From assembly GCF_023935105.1 (NCBI RefSeq), contig NZ_CP096040.1:2728001-2792000 (forward strand): DNA of 64,000 bases. The letters run 5' to 3'. The position numbers were made by a program, and so were the translations under genes. The notes below the pieces were generated by a model. The model worked only from the letters and a program-made list of their open reading frames with translations. It had not been told where the DNA came from and made no database searches. Positions within the stretch are counted from its first letter, which is position 1, and every line of letters starts with the position of its first letter. Positions 18,597 through 26,945 of the stretch are shown here, piece after piece. The DNA comes from Caulobacter segnis (lineage in GTDB: Bacteria > Pseudomonadota > Alphaproteobacteria > Caulobacterales > Caulobacteraceae).

Positions 18597-20180
18597 CTAA
18601 AGGCTGTCCACCTGGGCCGGCGTCAGCGCCCCGACCTGCAGCGGCGTCATCGCGGCCAGGTTGGTGGTCGACAGCCAGTCCAGCTGGTTGATCGTCAGGC
18701 CCGGGATCTGGGACGGCAGCAGATAGCCGATCTGGGTGGTGGTGAAGCCGGCGATCACCGAGGTCGACAGCGAGCCGATCTGGGTCGAGGTCAGGCCCGC
18801 CACCTGGGTGGCGCTCAGCTGGCCGAAGGCCGTGCTCGACAGGCTGCGCATCTGGTAGGACGACAGCCCCTTCAGCGACGAGGCCGTCAGCGAGGACATC
18901 TGGGGCGCCGACAGCGCCGCCAGGTCCGTCACCGAGAGGGCGCCCAACTGGGCGGCGCCGAGGGCCCCGACCTGAGTGGTGGAGAACTCGCCGATGTCGG
19001 TCGTGGTCAGCCCGCCCAGCTGCGTCGCCGTCAGGCCGGTGGTCGACAGCGCCTGGAAGCCGGTGGCGTCCAGCCCCGACAGGTTGGCGACCGACAGGCC
19101 GCCGATCTGGGTGGCCGTCAGGCTGGCCAGCTGGGCGCCCGACAGCTCGGCGAAGTCGGTCGTCGAGAGGCCGGCGATCTGGGTCGCCGCCAGGCTGGAC
19201 AGCTGGGTCGAGCTCAGGGTCGCCATCTGGGTGGCCGACAGGGCGCTGATATTGGTCGCCGACAGCGCCGCGAACTGGGTGGCCGTGAGGCCGGCGACCT
19301 GGGTCGTCGTCAGTTCGGCGAAGTCGGTCTGGTTCAGGCCGCGGATCTGGGTGGCGGTCAGGCCGCCGACCTGGGTCGCGGTCAGGCTGGCCACCTGGGA
19401 GGCCGAGAGGCCGCCGAAGCCACCGCTGAGACCCGCCACCTGGGTCGCCGTCAGGGCGGCCACCTGGGTGTTCGACAGCGACGAGGCCTGGGTGGTGGAA
19501 AGGCCCGCCAGCTGGCTGGCCGAGAACTGGTTCAAGGTCGAGCCCAGGCCGGAGATCTGGGTCGAGGACAGGGCGCCGACCTGGGTGGCCGTCAGGCCCT
19601 TCAACTGGGTCGAGGACAGGGCCGCGAACTGTTGATTGTCCAGGGCGGGGATCAGCGGGGCCGAGAGGGCGCCGATCTGGGCCGCCGACAGCACGCTAAG
19701 CTGGGTGGACGACAGTTCGCCCAGGTCCGTGACGCTCATCGCGCCCAGCTGGGTGGCGGTCAGCGACTTCAGCTGGGTCGTTTCCAGCGAGCCGATCTGG
19801 GTGGCGTCCAGGGCCGTGAAGTGGGTGGCGTCCAGCGCGCCGACCTGGGTGGCGCTCAGCACGTCCAGGCGGCTGGCGTCCAGCTGGGCCAACTGGGTCG
19901 AGGTCAGGGCGTTCAGCTGGTTGCCGCTGAAGGCGGCCAGCTGTTCGGCGTCGAAGATCACGTTCTGGGCGAAGGCCGGGATCTGGCTGGCCGTCAGCCC
20001 CTTCACCGCGGTGTTCGACAGGGCCGATACCTGGCTGGCCGACAGCCCCGCCAGGGCGGTGTTGGAGATCGCGGCCACCTGGGTGCTGGCCAGGGTTTCC
20101 AGCTTGGTGGTCGACAGCCCTTGAATGGTGGTCGCCGACAGGGCGGACATCTGGGCGGCGGAGAGGTACGAAATCGGCAA
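18597..20180 (-). CDS. Tandem octapeptide-repeat protein
   Basis: Almost all of the 527 residues are an 8-residue repeat, L-[S/T]-x-T-Q-[V/I/L]-x-[A/G], from residue 6 to the end (for example LTATQVGA, LSSTQISG, LDATQIGS). There are about 60-65 units with only a few slips, near residues 70, 213 and 250. The period is regular in Leu, Thr-Gln and the beta-branched position, implying a solenoid or coiled fibre with a repeating hydrophobic face. No signal peptide, enzyme motif or transmembrane segment is visible. The only start codon seen is TTG 20180 with a weak ribosome site; translation could begin elsewhere. The antisense strand is also open throughout, which is compositional. Function unknown. 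Confidence 0.75.
   Translation of the reverse strand: MPISYLSAAQMSALSATTIQGLSTTKLETLASTQVAAISNTALAGLSASQVSALSNTAVKGLTASQIPAFAQNVIFDAEQLAAFSGNQLNALTSTQLAQLDASRLDVLSATQVGALDATHFTALDATQIGSLETTQLKSLTATQLGAMSVTDLGELSSTQLSVLSAAQIGALSAPLIPALDNQQFAALSSTQLKGLTATQVGALSSTQISGLGSTLNQFSASQLAGLSTTQASSLSNTQVAALTATQVAGLSGGFGGLSASQVASLTATQVGGLTATQIRGLNQTDFAELTTTQVAGLTATQFAALSATNISALSATQMATLSSTQLSSLAATQIAGLSTTDFAELSGAQLASLTATQIGGLSVANLSGLDATGFQALSTTGLTATQLGGLTTTDIGEFSTTQVGALGAAQLGALSVTDLAALSAPQMSSLTASSLKGLSSYQMRSLSSTAFGQLSATQVAGLTSTQIGSLSTSVIAGFTTTQIGYLLPSQIPGLTINQLDWLSTTNLAAMTPLQVGALTPAQVDSL
18600..20166 (-). repeat. 24-bp tandem repeat array encoding octapeptides
   Basis: At DNA level the gene is a diverged 24-base tandem array (for example ctgggtggccgtcaggc-like units on the plus strand). 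Units differ by many synonymous changes, so the array is old and kept by protein-level selection, not freshly expanded. Confidence 0.7.
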
Positions 20181-20347
20181 TGGACTCGTTGCCCCACTGA
20201 TCGCAACGCGAATCGTTCGCGTTAACTATAGGCCAAGGCGAACAGCGCGGCCATGCGACCGAAGGTCTGCCCGCATCACCCACAAATCTCCGTCAAGGTT
20301 GAGCTTGCGGCGTGAAAACTCTCATAAATATCAGATTTAATTCGCCG

Positions 20348-21682
20348 CTAACCTTCAGCCCCCGCGCGCATGGTCCACAGATCCAGGTCGCTCTCGCGGC
20401 CGATCAGGGCCAGGCCGGAGGCGATCGATTCGAACTCGCCGCCGCTCTCGATCTTCTCGGCTCCGAAACGGCTGAGGAAGATCTCGCGCACGGCCGGCAC
20501 GAACGAGCTGCCGCCGGTCAGGAACACGCGGTCGACGCCCGCCTCGCTCAGATCGGCCCGGTCCAGCGCCTCGCCGACGGCGGTCTCGATGGCGGTCAGC
20601 TCGGGCTTGATCCAACCCTCGAACTCGCTGCGCTGGACGGTCTTTTCGATGTCGACCGAGCCGGCCTCGAACTTGAAGGTCGCCTGTGTCTGGCTGGACA
20701 GGGCTTCCTTCAGCGCCGAGACAGAGCGGTACAGGGCGTAGCCGTGATTGCCGTCCAGCACCTCGATCAGGGCGGCGATCTTCTCGGGCTCCAGGGCGAT
20801 GCGCTCCAGGGCGCGGATGTCGCGCATGTCCTTGGAGGCCCGCAGCAGGGCCAGCTGATCCCACCGCGCGAAGGCGGCGTAGTAGCGCTGCGGGATCGGC
20901 AGATTGTTCGAGAACGACCGGTACTCCGAACCCTTGCCCAGCTCGGGCGAGACCAACTGGTCGATGATGCGGTAGTCGAAGGCGTCGCCGGCCACGCCGA
21001 CGCCCGATCGGGAAAGCGGCGTCGAGCGCAGCGTCCCGTCGGGATCGCGCTGGAAGCGGACCAGCGAGAAGTCGCTGGTGCCGCCGCCGAAGTCGGCGAC
21101 CAGCACGGTGGCGTCCTGCTTCAGCTGGCGGGCGAAGAAGAAGGCCGCGCCGACGGGCTCGTAGGCGTAGCGGATGTCCTCGAACCCCAGGCGCTTGAAG
21201 GCCTCTTCATAGCGGGACAGGGCCAGGGCCTCGTTGGGCGAGGAGCCGGCGAAGGTCACGGGGCGGCCGACGATGATGCGTGGCGGCAGGGCGGCCAGCT
21301 GCTCGCCGGCGTGGTCCTTCAGGCGCAGCAGGAACGCGGCCAGGAGGTCCTCGAACTGGTAGCGCTTGTTGAGGATCCGCGTCTCGGTGAAGGCCTGCGA
21401 CGCGGCGAAGGTCTTGAACGACTGGATGAACCGCGTCTCCAGCGGATCCTCCAGATAGGACTCGATCGCCCACGGGCCGGCCTCGACCACGCGCTCGTTC
21501 GCCGCCCCGGCCGCGCCCTGGACGCTGTGAAAGCTGAGCGCCGAGCGGAAGGCGAACAGGTCGCGATTGTCGATCGAGAAGCGGACCAGGTGCGCGTGGT
21601 CGTCGCCGTGGGTCAGCGAGACGACGGTGTTGGTGGTGCCGAAGTCGACGCCAATGGTCGGCGCGAGAGGAGCAGCCGTCAT
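20348..21682 (-). CDS. Hsp70-like ATPase of the YegD type
   Basis: A 444-residue actin/Hsp70 ATPase domain. TIGVDFGTTNTVVSL is phosphate-1, VLVADFGGGTSDFSLVRF is phosphate-2, and RVFLTGGSSFVPAVREIF is the adenosine motif. It is far shorter than DnaK (about 640) and lacks a substrate-binding domain, as in YegD. ATG 21682 puts the ATPase core seven residues in; a longer frame to 21799 overlaps the divergent gene's upstream region and was rejected. Client and partner are unknown. Confidence 0.85.
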   Translation of the reverse strand: MTAAPLAPTIGVDFGTTNTVVSLTHGDDHAHLVRFSIDNRDLFAFRSALSFHSVQGAAGAANERVVEAGPWAIESYLEDPLETRFIQSFKTFAASQAFTETRILNKRYQFEDLLAAFLLRLKDHAGEQLAALPPRIIVGRPVTFAGSSPNEALALSRYEEAFKRLGFEDIRYAYEPVGAAFFFARQLKQDATVLVADFGGGTSDFSLVRFQRDPDGTLRSTPLSRSGVGVAGDAFDYRIIDQLVSPELGKGSEYRSFSNNLPIPQRYYAAFARWDQLALLRASKDMRDIRALERIALEPEKIAALIEVLDGNHGYALYRSVSALKEALSSQTQATFKFEAGSVDIEKTVQRSEFEGWIKPELTAIETAVGEALDRADLSEAGVDRVFLTGGSSFVPAVREIFLSRFGAEKIESGGEFESIASGLALIGRESDLDLWTMRAGAEG

Positions 21683-21813
21683 GGGATGGCTCGATATGGT
21701 CGAAGCGGGGAGGGGCGTGCGTCGTAGCGCCTTCCGCCGCCGCGTCAAGGCCGAGCGGTTGACACCGGGGCGGCCCTCGGCTCGAAGAAGCGCGAACAAA
21801 CAGCGGGCGAGCC

Positions 21814-22995
21814 TTGGAAAACTTCGACGTTCTGGTGATCGGCGCGGGCGCGGCCGGCATGATGTGCGCCATCGAGGCGGGCAAGCGCGGCCGCTCGGTG
21901 CTCGTTATCGACCACGCCAAGGCCCCGGGCGAGAAGATCCGCATCAGCGGCGGTGGGCGCTGCAACTTCACCAACACCGGCGCGTCGATCCACAATTTCC
22001 TGTCGGCCAACCCGAAGTTCGCGTTGTCGGCTCTGCGCCGTTACCGGCCCAAGGACTTCATCGCCCTCGTGGAGCGTCATGGCGTCGCCTATCACGAGAA
22101 GACCCTCGGCCAGCTCTTCTGCGACGGCTCGGCCAAGCAGATCATCACCATGCTGCTGACCGAGATGACGGCCGCGGGCGTCCAGCTGCGGCTGGAGACC
22201 AGCGTCGAGGGCGTGGCCAAGACCGCCGAGGGCTTCGAGGTGACGCTGTCGTCGGGCCAGGTTCGCTGCGCCTCGCTGGTCGTGGCCAGCGGCGGCAAGT
22301 CGATCCCGAAGATGGGCGCGACGGGCCTGGGCTACGACATCGCCCGGCAGTTCGGGCTGAACATCATCGAGACCCGCCCGGCCCTCGTGCCGCTGACCTT
22401 CGAGGCCGGCATGCTGGCGCGGCTGGTTCCGCTGTCGGGCGTGGCCTTGGACGCCGTCGTCGCCCACGGCAAGACGAAGTTCCGCGAAGGCATGCTGTTC
22501 ACCCACCGGGGCCTGTCGGGACCGTCGATCCTGCAGATCTCGTCCTATTGGCGCGAGGGCAACGAGATCCGGGTCGACATGGCGCCCGGCGTCGACGCCC
22601 TGGCTGCTCTGAAGGCGGCCCGCACGGCCACCCCGCGCCAGGCGGTCTCGACCGTTCTGTCGACCCTGCTGCCCAAGCGCGTCGCCCAAGTGATCGCGGA
22701 GGAGGAAGCGGCCGATAAGGGCAATATCGCCGACTGCTCGGACAAGGTGCTGGGCCGGCTGGCCGGGGCGGTCAACGCCTGGACCTTCAAGCCGGTCGGC
22801 TCGGAAGGCTATCGCACGGCGGAAGTCACGCTGGGCGGGGTCGACACCGACGGCCTCGACTCCCGGACGCTCGAGGCCAAGGCCGTTGCCGGGCTCTATT
22901 TCATCGGCGAGGTGGTCGACGTCACCGGCTGGCTGGGCGGCTATAACTTCCAGTGGGCCTGGGCGTCGGGGTGGTCGGCGGGGCAGAGCGTGTGA
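21814..22995 (+). CDS. BaiN/HI0933-type FAD-binding protein
   Basis: 393 residues. VLVIGAGAAGMMCAIEAGKR is the FAD dinucleotide-binding motif, followed by EKIRISGGGRCNFTNTG, the family signature, and LVVASGGKSIPKMGATGLGY and a C-terminal GEVVDVTGWLGGYNFQWAWAS. The family is annotated as aminoacetone oxidase or NAD(P)/FAD-dependent oxidoreductase; physiological role is unclear. The start is TTG 21814. Divergent from the Hsp70-like gene. Confidence 0.9.
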   Translation: MENFDVLVIGAGAAGMMCAIEAGKRGRSVLVIDHAKAPGEKIRISGGGRCNFTNTGASIHNFLSANPKFALSALRRYRPKDFIALVERHGVAYHEKTLGQLFCDGSAKQIITMLLTEMTAAGVQLRLETSVEGVAKTAEGFEVTLSSGQVRCASLVVASGGKSIPKMGATGLGYDIARQFGLNIIETRPALVPLTFEAGMLARLVPLSGVALDAVVAHGKTKFREGMLFTHRGLSGPSILQISSYWREGNEIRVDMAPGVDALAALKAARTATPRQAVSTVLSTLLPKRVAQVIAEEEAADKGNIADCSDKVLGRLAGAVNAWTFKPVGSEGYRTAEVTLGGVDTDGLDSRTLEAKAVAGLYFIGEVVDVTGWLGGYNFQWAWASGWSAGQSV

Positions 22996-22996
22996 T

Positions 22997-23109
22997 CACT
23001 TGCCCCCTCCGCGCTTCGCGCTCCTCCCCCGGAGGGGCAAGAAGGATGCGCACCTTCCGCCCGCTTTGGGGGCGGACGACCTGCGAGGCAGGTCAGGTGG
23101 GGGCAAGTG
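22997..23109. repeat. Nested palindromic repeat between convergent genes
   Basis: An inner stem (22999-23010 with 23031-23041, one bulge) sits inside a longer inverted pair: cacttgccccctcc at the left end and ggtgggggcaagtg at the right end (about 23096-23109). It resembles the unit at 25552-25675 and probably ends transcription in both directions. Confidence 0.65.
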
Positions 23110-23118
23110 ACCGGATAA

Positions 23119-25365
23119 CTACTTCTTCTTGAACGGCTTACCAGCCGGCTTGCCGCCTGCCTTGGCGTCGAAGCTCTTCTTGAAGGGCTTGGGGCCTTTG
23201 AACGGCTTGCCCGGACCCGCGTCGTCGCGCTTGCCGGCATAGGGCTTGGAATACGGCTTGGGGCCGGCGGCGTTGTCGCTGCTGAAGCTCTTCTTGAACG
23301 GCTTCTTGGGCGCGTCGCCGTCCGCGCGCGGGGCGCGCGGCTTGTACTCGCGGGGCGCGTCGGCGCCGGCCTCGTGGCGCGGCTTGAAGGCGCGCTTGGG
23401 GGCGCCCTCCGAGTCCTGCGGTGAGTACGGACGCGGCGCGTCGTTGTCGCGCTTGAAGTCGCGAGGCGCGTCGTTGTCGCGCGGGGCGCGGCGCGGCTTG
23501 TAGTCGCCCTTCGGCTCTTCGCCACGGCCGTAGGGCTTGGCGTTACTGAAGCCGTCGTCGCCGTAGCTGGACGGGCGCGGCGTGTGATCGCGCGAGCCCG
23601 GAGCGTTGGCGCGGGGCGAACGGTCTTCACGCGGCGGACGCGGCTTGTACTCGCGCGGACCGTCGTGCTCACCACGCGGCGGACGCGGGGTGAATTCGCG
23701 GCGCGGACCGGCTTCGCGGGCGGCCGGGGCCGTGGTCGGGGTGATCGAGACGTCCTCGCGCACCGTCGTCTGGACCGCCGCGCCGAACTTCACGGCCGCC
23801 TCGGCCGAGATCTCGAACTTGGTGTCGTAGTCGAAGATCCGGATCGCGCCGATGTCCTTCTTGGTGATGTGGCCCAGGCGGCAGATCATCGGGATCAGCC
23901 ACTTGGGATCGGCGTTGCCGCGACGGCCGACGCTGATCCGGAACCACTCCGAGCCTTCCATGCTGACGCGCGGCTCGCGCTCCGGACGCTCGCCCGGTTC
24001 GCCGGTGCGCAGGCGCGGACCCGGATCGGCGCCATGGCGCGGGTCGTCATAGATGTCTTCCGGCGACGGCAGCTTGGCGCGGCGGGTGCGGATCAGGGCG
24101 GCGGCGATCTCGACCGGCGTGCGCTTGGCCAGCATGGCTTCGGCCAGGGCGATGTCTTCCTCGGTCGAGGCTTCGCTGAAGATCGGATCCTCCAGCAGGC
24201 GCTCCTGGTCCTTCTCGCGGATCGAGTCGGCGCTGGGGGCGCCGCCCCAGTCGGCCTCGACGCCGGCCGCGAACAGCAGCTGCTCGGCCTTGCGGCGACG
24301 GGTATAGGGGACGACGAGGGCGCTGACGCCCTTCTTGCCGGCCCGGCCGGTGCGGCCCGAACGGTGCAGCAGCGTGGCCTTGTTGATCGGCAGCTCGGCG
24401 TGGATGACGAGGCCCAGGTCGGGCAGGTCAAGACCTCGAGCCGCAACGTCGGTGGCGACGCAGACGCGGGCATGGCCGTCGCGCAGGGCCTGCAGGGCGT
24501 CGGCGCGTTCGCGCTGGGAAAGCTCGCCCGACAGGCCGACGACGGCGAAGCCGCGCTCGCGCAGCTTGGCGTGCAGCGAGCGGACGCTTTCGCGGGTGTT
24601 GGCGAACACCAGGGTGCCGGGGGCCTCGAAGAAGCGCAGCAGATTGACGACGGCGTGCTCGACCTCGTTGGGGGCCACGCGCACGGCGCGATATTCGATG
24701 TCGCGGTGCGGCTCATTGCGGCCGATGGTGTCGATGCGGACGGCGTCGTTCTGGTAGCGCTTGGCCAGCTCGACGATGTCGCGGGCCAGGGTCGCCGAGA
24801 ACAGCAGAGTGCGACGCTCGGGCGAGGCGGCGTCCAGGATGAACTCCAGGTCCTCGCGGAAGCCCATGTCCAGCATCTCGTCGGCCTCGTCGAGGACGGC
24901 GACTTGCAGCTTGGACAGGTCCAGGTGGCCGCGCTCGATGTGGTCGCGCAGGCGGCCCGGGGTGCCGACGACGATGTGGGCGCCGTAGTTCAGGGCGCGC
25001 TGCTCGCGACGGGCGTCCATGCCGCCGACGCAGTTCACCACCACGGCCTTGGCCTCGGCATAGAGCCAGGTCAGTTCGCGATTGACCTGCATGGCCAGTT
25101 CGCGAGTCGGGGCGATGACCAGACACAGCGGCTCGGCGGCGCGGTCGAAGACCTCGGCCTCGCCCAGCAGGGTCGGGGCGGCGGCCAGACCGAAAGCGAC
25201 GGTCTTGCCCGAGCCGGTCTGGGCGCTGACCAGCAGGTCGCGCTCTGCGGCGTCGGCGGCCAGCACGGCGGCCTGGACGGGGGTGGGCTCGGCGTAACCC
25301 TGAGCGGCGAGAGCCCGCTCGAGAGCGGGGTGGGAGGCGGGGAAGGGCATATGGGTCCAGTTCAT
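23119..25365 (-). CDS. DEAD-box RNA helicase with DbpA-like domain and long basic tail
   Basis: 748 residues. The helicase core shows AQTGSGKT (motif I), APTRELA (Ia), LDEADEML (II), SAT (III) and HRSGRTGRAGK (VI). A DbpA-type RNA-binding fold follows (about 455-530, with RISVGRRGNADPKWLIPMIC). The last 200 residues are a disordered Arg/Pro/Lys/Asp tail of repeated R-E-Y/F-K-P-R-like units. Tails like this drive RNA binding and condensation. Start at ATG 25365 is a choice; ATG 25350 is also possible and no ribosome site decides. Likely role in ribosome assembly or cold adaptation. Confidence 0.88.
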   Translation of the reverse strand: MNWTHMPFPASHPALERALAAQGYAEPTPVQAAVLAADAAERDLLVSAQTGSGKTVAFGLAAAPTLLGEAEVFDRAAEPLCLVIAPTRELAMQVNRELTWLYAEAKAVVVNCVGGMDARREQRALNYGAHIVVGTPGRLRDHIERGHLDLSKLQVAVLDEADEMLDMGFREDLEFILDAASPERRTLLFSATLARDIVELAKRYQNDAVRIDTIGRNEPHRDIEYRAVRVAPNEVEHAVVNLLRFFEAPGTLVFANTRESVRSLHAKLRERGFAVVGLSGELSQRERADALQALRDGHARVCVATDVAARGLDLPDLGLVIHAELPINKATLLHRSGRTGRAGKKGVSALVVPYTRRRKAEQLLFAAGVEADWGGAPSADSIREKDQERLLEDPIFSEASTEEDIALAEAMLAKRTPVEIAAALIRTRRAKLPSPEDIYDDPRHGADPGPRLRTGEPGERPEREPRVSMEGSEWFRISVGRRGNADPKWLIPMICRLGHITKKDIGAIRIFDYDTKFEISAEAAVKFGAAVQTTVREDVSITPTTAPAAREAGPRREFTPRPPRGEHDGPREYKPRPPREDRSPRANAPGSRDHTPRPSSYGDDGFSNAKPYGRGEEPKGDYKPRRAPRDNDAPRDFKRDNDAPRPYSPQDSEGAPKRAFKPRHEAGADAPREYKPRAPRADGDAPKKPFKKSFSSDNAAGPKPYSKPYAGKRDDAGPGKPFKGPKPFKKSFDAKAGGKPAGKPFKKK

Positions 25366-25404
25366 CTGCGGCCGCGCACACAAAAAACGCGCGGCTCGCG
25401 CCAA

Positions 25405-26219
25405 TGACCAAATCGGGCCCCCTTGGAGTTCAGGACTCCCCTCGGACCGCTTCTTGGTCGAATTCCAACGAAAATAGCCCCCTCCGCGACGGAAGGGGGC
25501 TCACGAGTGGCCTTATGCGCCTGTTGCGCTGCAAAAAGCAAGGGGAGTCAATCTCCCCCTGGCGGGGGAGGTGGCGCGAAGCGCCGGAGGGGGAAGTGCT
25601 GGAGAGCCGGCCTCTTCCCCCTCCGTCGCCGCTACGCGTCGACACCTCCCTCGCTGGGGGGAGGATTTCACGGGGATTGAGCGGGCTCTATCCTCGGAAT
25701 TCGCGAGATCGAACGTAGCGAAATCAACCGCTTGTCGATTTTATTCAGCTCTGAATGATCCGCGTTCAAAACCACCGCCATACTGATCGCTGTCCCCGTC
25801 GCAAGGGGAGGGCGCTTGGATCCGGCCCAAAGCGGCGGCGGGGACAGGCTGAGCGGGGCCGCGTGGTCTCGAAGCGGTCCGGACCGGGGTCTGTTCGTTG
25901 GATAGATCCGGGATCCCGGGAAGGACCGCAGAGAGGCGAGCGCGGAGCGACAGGGCGGTGATCGATCCAAAGCCGCCTATCGTGGATCGTCGGGACCGAT
26001 ACGGAAAAGCCGTTCGGTTCGGTCCGCGCCCGTCCGGGGGCTATGGGGTCCCGAGCTCAAAACGCTCACGCCCCCCCATCCTCACGGGCAAGAACAGCCT
26101 GGCGGAGCGGACGTCCGAGCCGAAACGCAAACAAACACTCACGGTCTCCGGGTTCGCCCGGCCTCTCCGTCGCCTCCCCACACCTTCAGCGGCTGGCCGC
26201 GTGAAGCGGCGGCGGCGTG
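25405..26219. other. 815-base stretch with no convincing gene
   Basis: Between the helicase and the FrnE gene I see only short frames of shadow type. It contains a palindromic repeat unit (25552-25675), G/C-poor patches near 25720-25760 (ttgtcgattttattcagctctg) and a gcggcggcgg run near the FrnE end. No RNA gene could be assigned. Confidence 0.5.
25552..25675. repeat. Palindromic intergenic repeat unit
   Basis: ctccccctggcgggggaggtggcgcgaagcgccggaggggg at the left is mirrored by ccccctccgtcgccgctacgcgtcgacacctccctcgctggggggagg at the right. It is the same family as 22997-23109 (shared cctccg-cgc-ttcgcg core). Confidence 0.65.
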
Positions 26220-26864
26220 TCAGGCCTGGGTCGCCAGCGCCTGGTCGATGGCCTCGACGATGCGTTCCGGGGTCTCGGCCCCCACGACGGCCACCTTGCC
26301 AGCGAAGATGGCGAACGGCACGCCGGTCACGCCGCCCTGGACAGCCATGGCGTGCTCGCGAGCCACGGCCTCCTTGTCGGCGCCTTCGGAGAGCAGTTGC
26401 AGCACCACCAGACGCTCCATGCCGGCGGCCTCGGCGATGTCGGCCAGCACCATCGGGTCGCCGATGTCCAATCCTTGCTCGAAATAGGCCTTGAACAGGG
26501 CTTCCACGACTTGATCCTGGACGCCGGCCGTCAGGGCCCAGCGGATCAGGCGATGGGCGGCGTTGGTGTTGGGCGCGACCTCGATGATTTCGAAGTCGAA
26601 CTGGATGCCTTCCTCGGCGCCGCCCTCGACCAGGGCCGCGTGGACGGCCTTCAGGCGCTCGGGGTCCTTGAACTTGCTGGCCATGTACTGCTTGCGGTCG
26701 ACGCCTTCCTCGGGAAGCGTCGGATCCAGCTGGTAGGGGCGCCAGACCAGCTTGGCCTCGACGTCGGGGCGCAGGGCCACGGCCGACTTCAGGCGTCGCC
26801 AGCCCAGATAGCACCAGGGGCAGACCACGTCGGCGACGACGTCGATGATGAGGGGCTGTGCCAC
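26220..26864 (-). CDS. DsbA family oxidoreductase, FrnE-like
   Basis: A 214-residue thioredoxin-fold protein with active-site C15-P-W-C18 (VVCPWCYLGWRRL), an inserted helical domain, and cis-Pro region GVTGVPFAIFAGKVAVVGA. There is no signal peptide, so it acts in the cytoplasm. FrnE homologues are disulfide isomerases or polyketide-associated oxidoreductases and, in Deinococcus, stress proteins. It is 81 bases downstream of popA on the same strand. Confidence 0.9.
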   Translation of the reverse strand: MAQPLIIDVVADVVCPWCYLGWRRLKSAVALRPDVEAKLVWRPYQLDPTLPEEGVDRKQYMASKFKDPERLKAVHAALVEGGAEEGIQFDFEIIEVAPNTNAAHRLIRWALTAGVQDQVVEALFKAYFEQGLDIGDPMVLADIAEAAGMERLVVLQLLSEGADKEAVAREHAMAVQGGVTGVPFAIFAGKVAVVGAETPERIVEAIDQALATQA

Positions 26865-26945
26865 GGGCGCACTCCTAGGAATTCTTATCCGCTACAGGAC
26901 AGGTTCCATATAGGACCTGCCCCTACGGCGCCCAAGGCCGATGCG

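Noticed and set aside
18591-20225. A 544-codon plus-strand frame antisense to the octapeptide gene
   Set aside because: Its Gly/Arg/Gln repeats mirror the 24-base DNA repeat; the minus-strand product has the regular hydrophobic phase expected of a real protein.
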